Shown here one piece after another: positions 63,836 to 64,000 of a stretch of 64,000 bases of DNA. Below the pieces are notes generated by a model that saw nothing but the letters and a program-made list of their open reading frames with translations, was not told where the DNA came from and searched no databases. Numbering within the stretch: position 1 is the first letter of the stretch; each line of letters starts with the position of its first letter. A program made the translations under genes and the position numbers. Origin of the DNA: CBDFHJ01 sp965247635 (GTDB lineage Bacteria; Chloroflexota; Dehalococcoidia; Lucifugimonadales; Australimonadaceae); assembly GCA_965247635.1 (NCBI GenBank), contig CBDFHJ010000008.1, positions 124,001 to 188,000 on the forward strand, in the 5' to 3' direction.

Positions 63836-64000
63836 GCCCACTCCCGTGGCGCATCGGTGTGGGCCCAGGAGGAGGGACTGAGGACACTCGCGAGGGGATC
63901 GCGGGCGTCCAGGGAGCCCCGGCGCACCGGGGCTGCTCTGCGATTGTTAAACCCCTCCTAGCTGCCCAAGCCACGCCCTTGGAGAGGCGTTGCTAGCGGA
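63836..64000. other. Non-coding window end
   Basis: No convincing gene. One more hairpin AGCCCCGG-CGCA-CCGGGGCT (63915-63934) is present. The region may belong to the leader of a gene beyond the window. Confidence 0.4.

Overview
The window is GC-rich bacterial chromosome, almost fully coding, and reads most like a member of the Chloroflexota (Dehalococcoidia/SAR202-like). This is inferred from the many lipoproteins with a classical lipobox followed by Thr/Pro-rich low-complexity linkers, a complete squalene/hopanoid cluster, a SufBCDSU iron-sulfur operon with SufU rather than SufA/E, and AdoMet decarboxylase paired with an agmatinase-family enzyme. No rRNA, tRNA, prophage or CRISPR array was recognised.

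Layout. 1-8.9 kb: peptide/nickel-type ABC transporter locus with three tandem substrate-binding lipoprotein genes (the first cut by the window edge), two permeases and two ATPases. The binding-protein units repeat their own promoter and terminator. 9.1-12.4 kb: a CocE/NonD hydrolase, then a cobalamin riboswitch with a terminator controlling an ECF S-component-like membrane protein and a DUF4430-like lipoprotein, probably a vitamin B12 uptake unit. 12.5-18.7 kb: AI-2E family permease, a DUF255 thioredoxin-domain protein, a HicAB toxin-antitoxin pair with an unusual HicB, a CTP-dependent-kinase-like membrane protein and a cysteine desulfurase. 19-23.7 kb: a candidate selenoprotein (in-frame UGA in a thioredoxin-like UxxC motif with a SECIS-like hairpin), SpeD plus agmatinase, CinA and a fatty-acid desaturase. 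23.7-26.6 kb: an accessory patch with a small peptide gene and an IS256 element splitting a membrane/cupredoxin gene. 26.8-36.5 kb: a large lipoprotein, a coaE / MoxR ATPase / CoA Nudix / VWA operon, and MutS2. 36.6-43.6 kb: HExxH mini-protein, cation diffusion facilitator, and sufBCDSU. 43.6-48.8 kb: an overlapping sugar-catabolic-looking operon (2-hydroxyacid dehydrogenase, PD-(D/E)XK-like protein, FGGY kinase, class II aldolase, conserved protein, SDR). 48.9-60.7 kb: hopanoid biosynthesis (hpnE, hpnD, hpnC, yjbQ, shc, DUF1761, hpnA, hpnG, a small conserved gene, MazG-like, hpnH, polyprenyl synthase). 60.8-64 kb: a degenerate ComEC-like lipoprotein, two small proteins, an aldo/keto reductase and palindromic repeats.

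How the genes fit together. The polyprenyl synthase can supply farnesyl diphosphate. HpnC/D/E convert it to squalene, Shc cyclises this to hopene, and HpnH and HpnG add and process the adenosyl side chain, so the window encodes extended hopanoids and not only diploptene. Suf proteins and the separate IscS-like enzyme would feed Fe-S clusters to the radical-SAM HpnH. The single most notable item is the split reading frame at 19008-19643. It should be annotated as one gene with selenocysteine, provided the genome carries selA/selB/selC/selD, which are not in this window.
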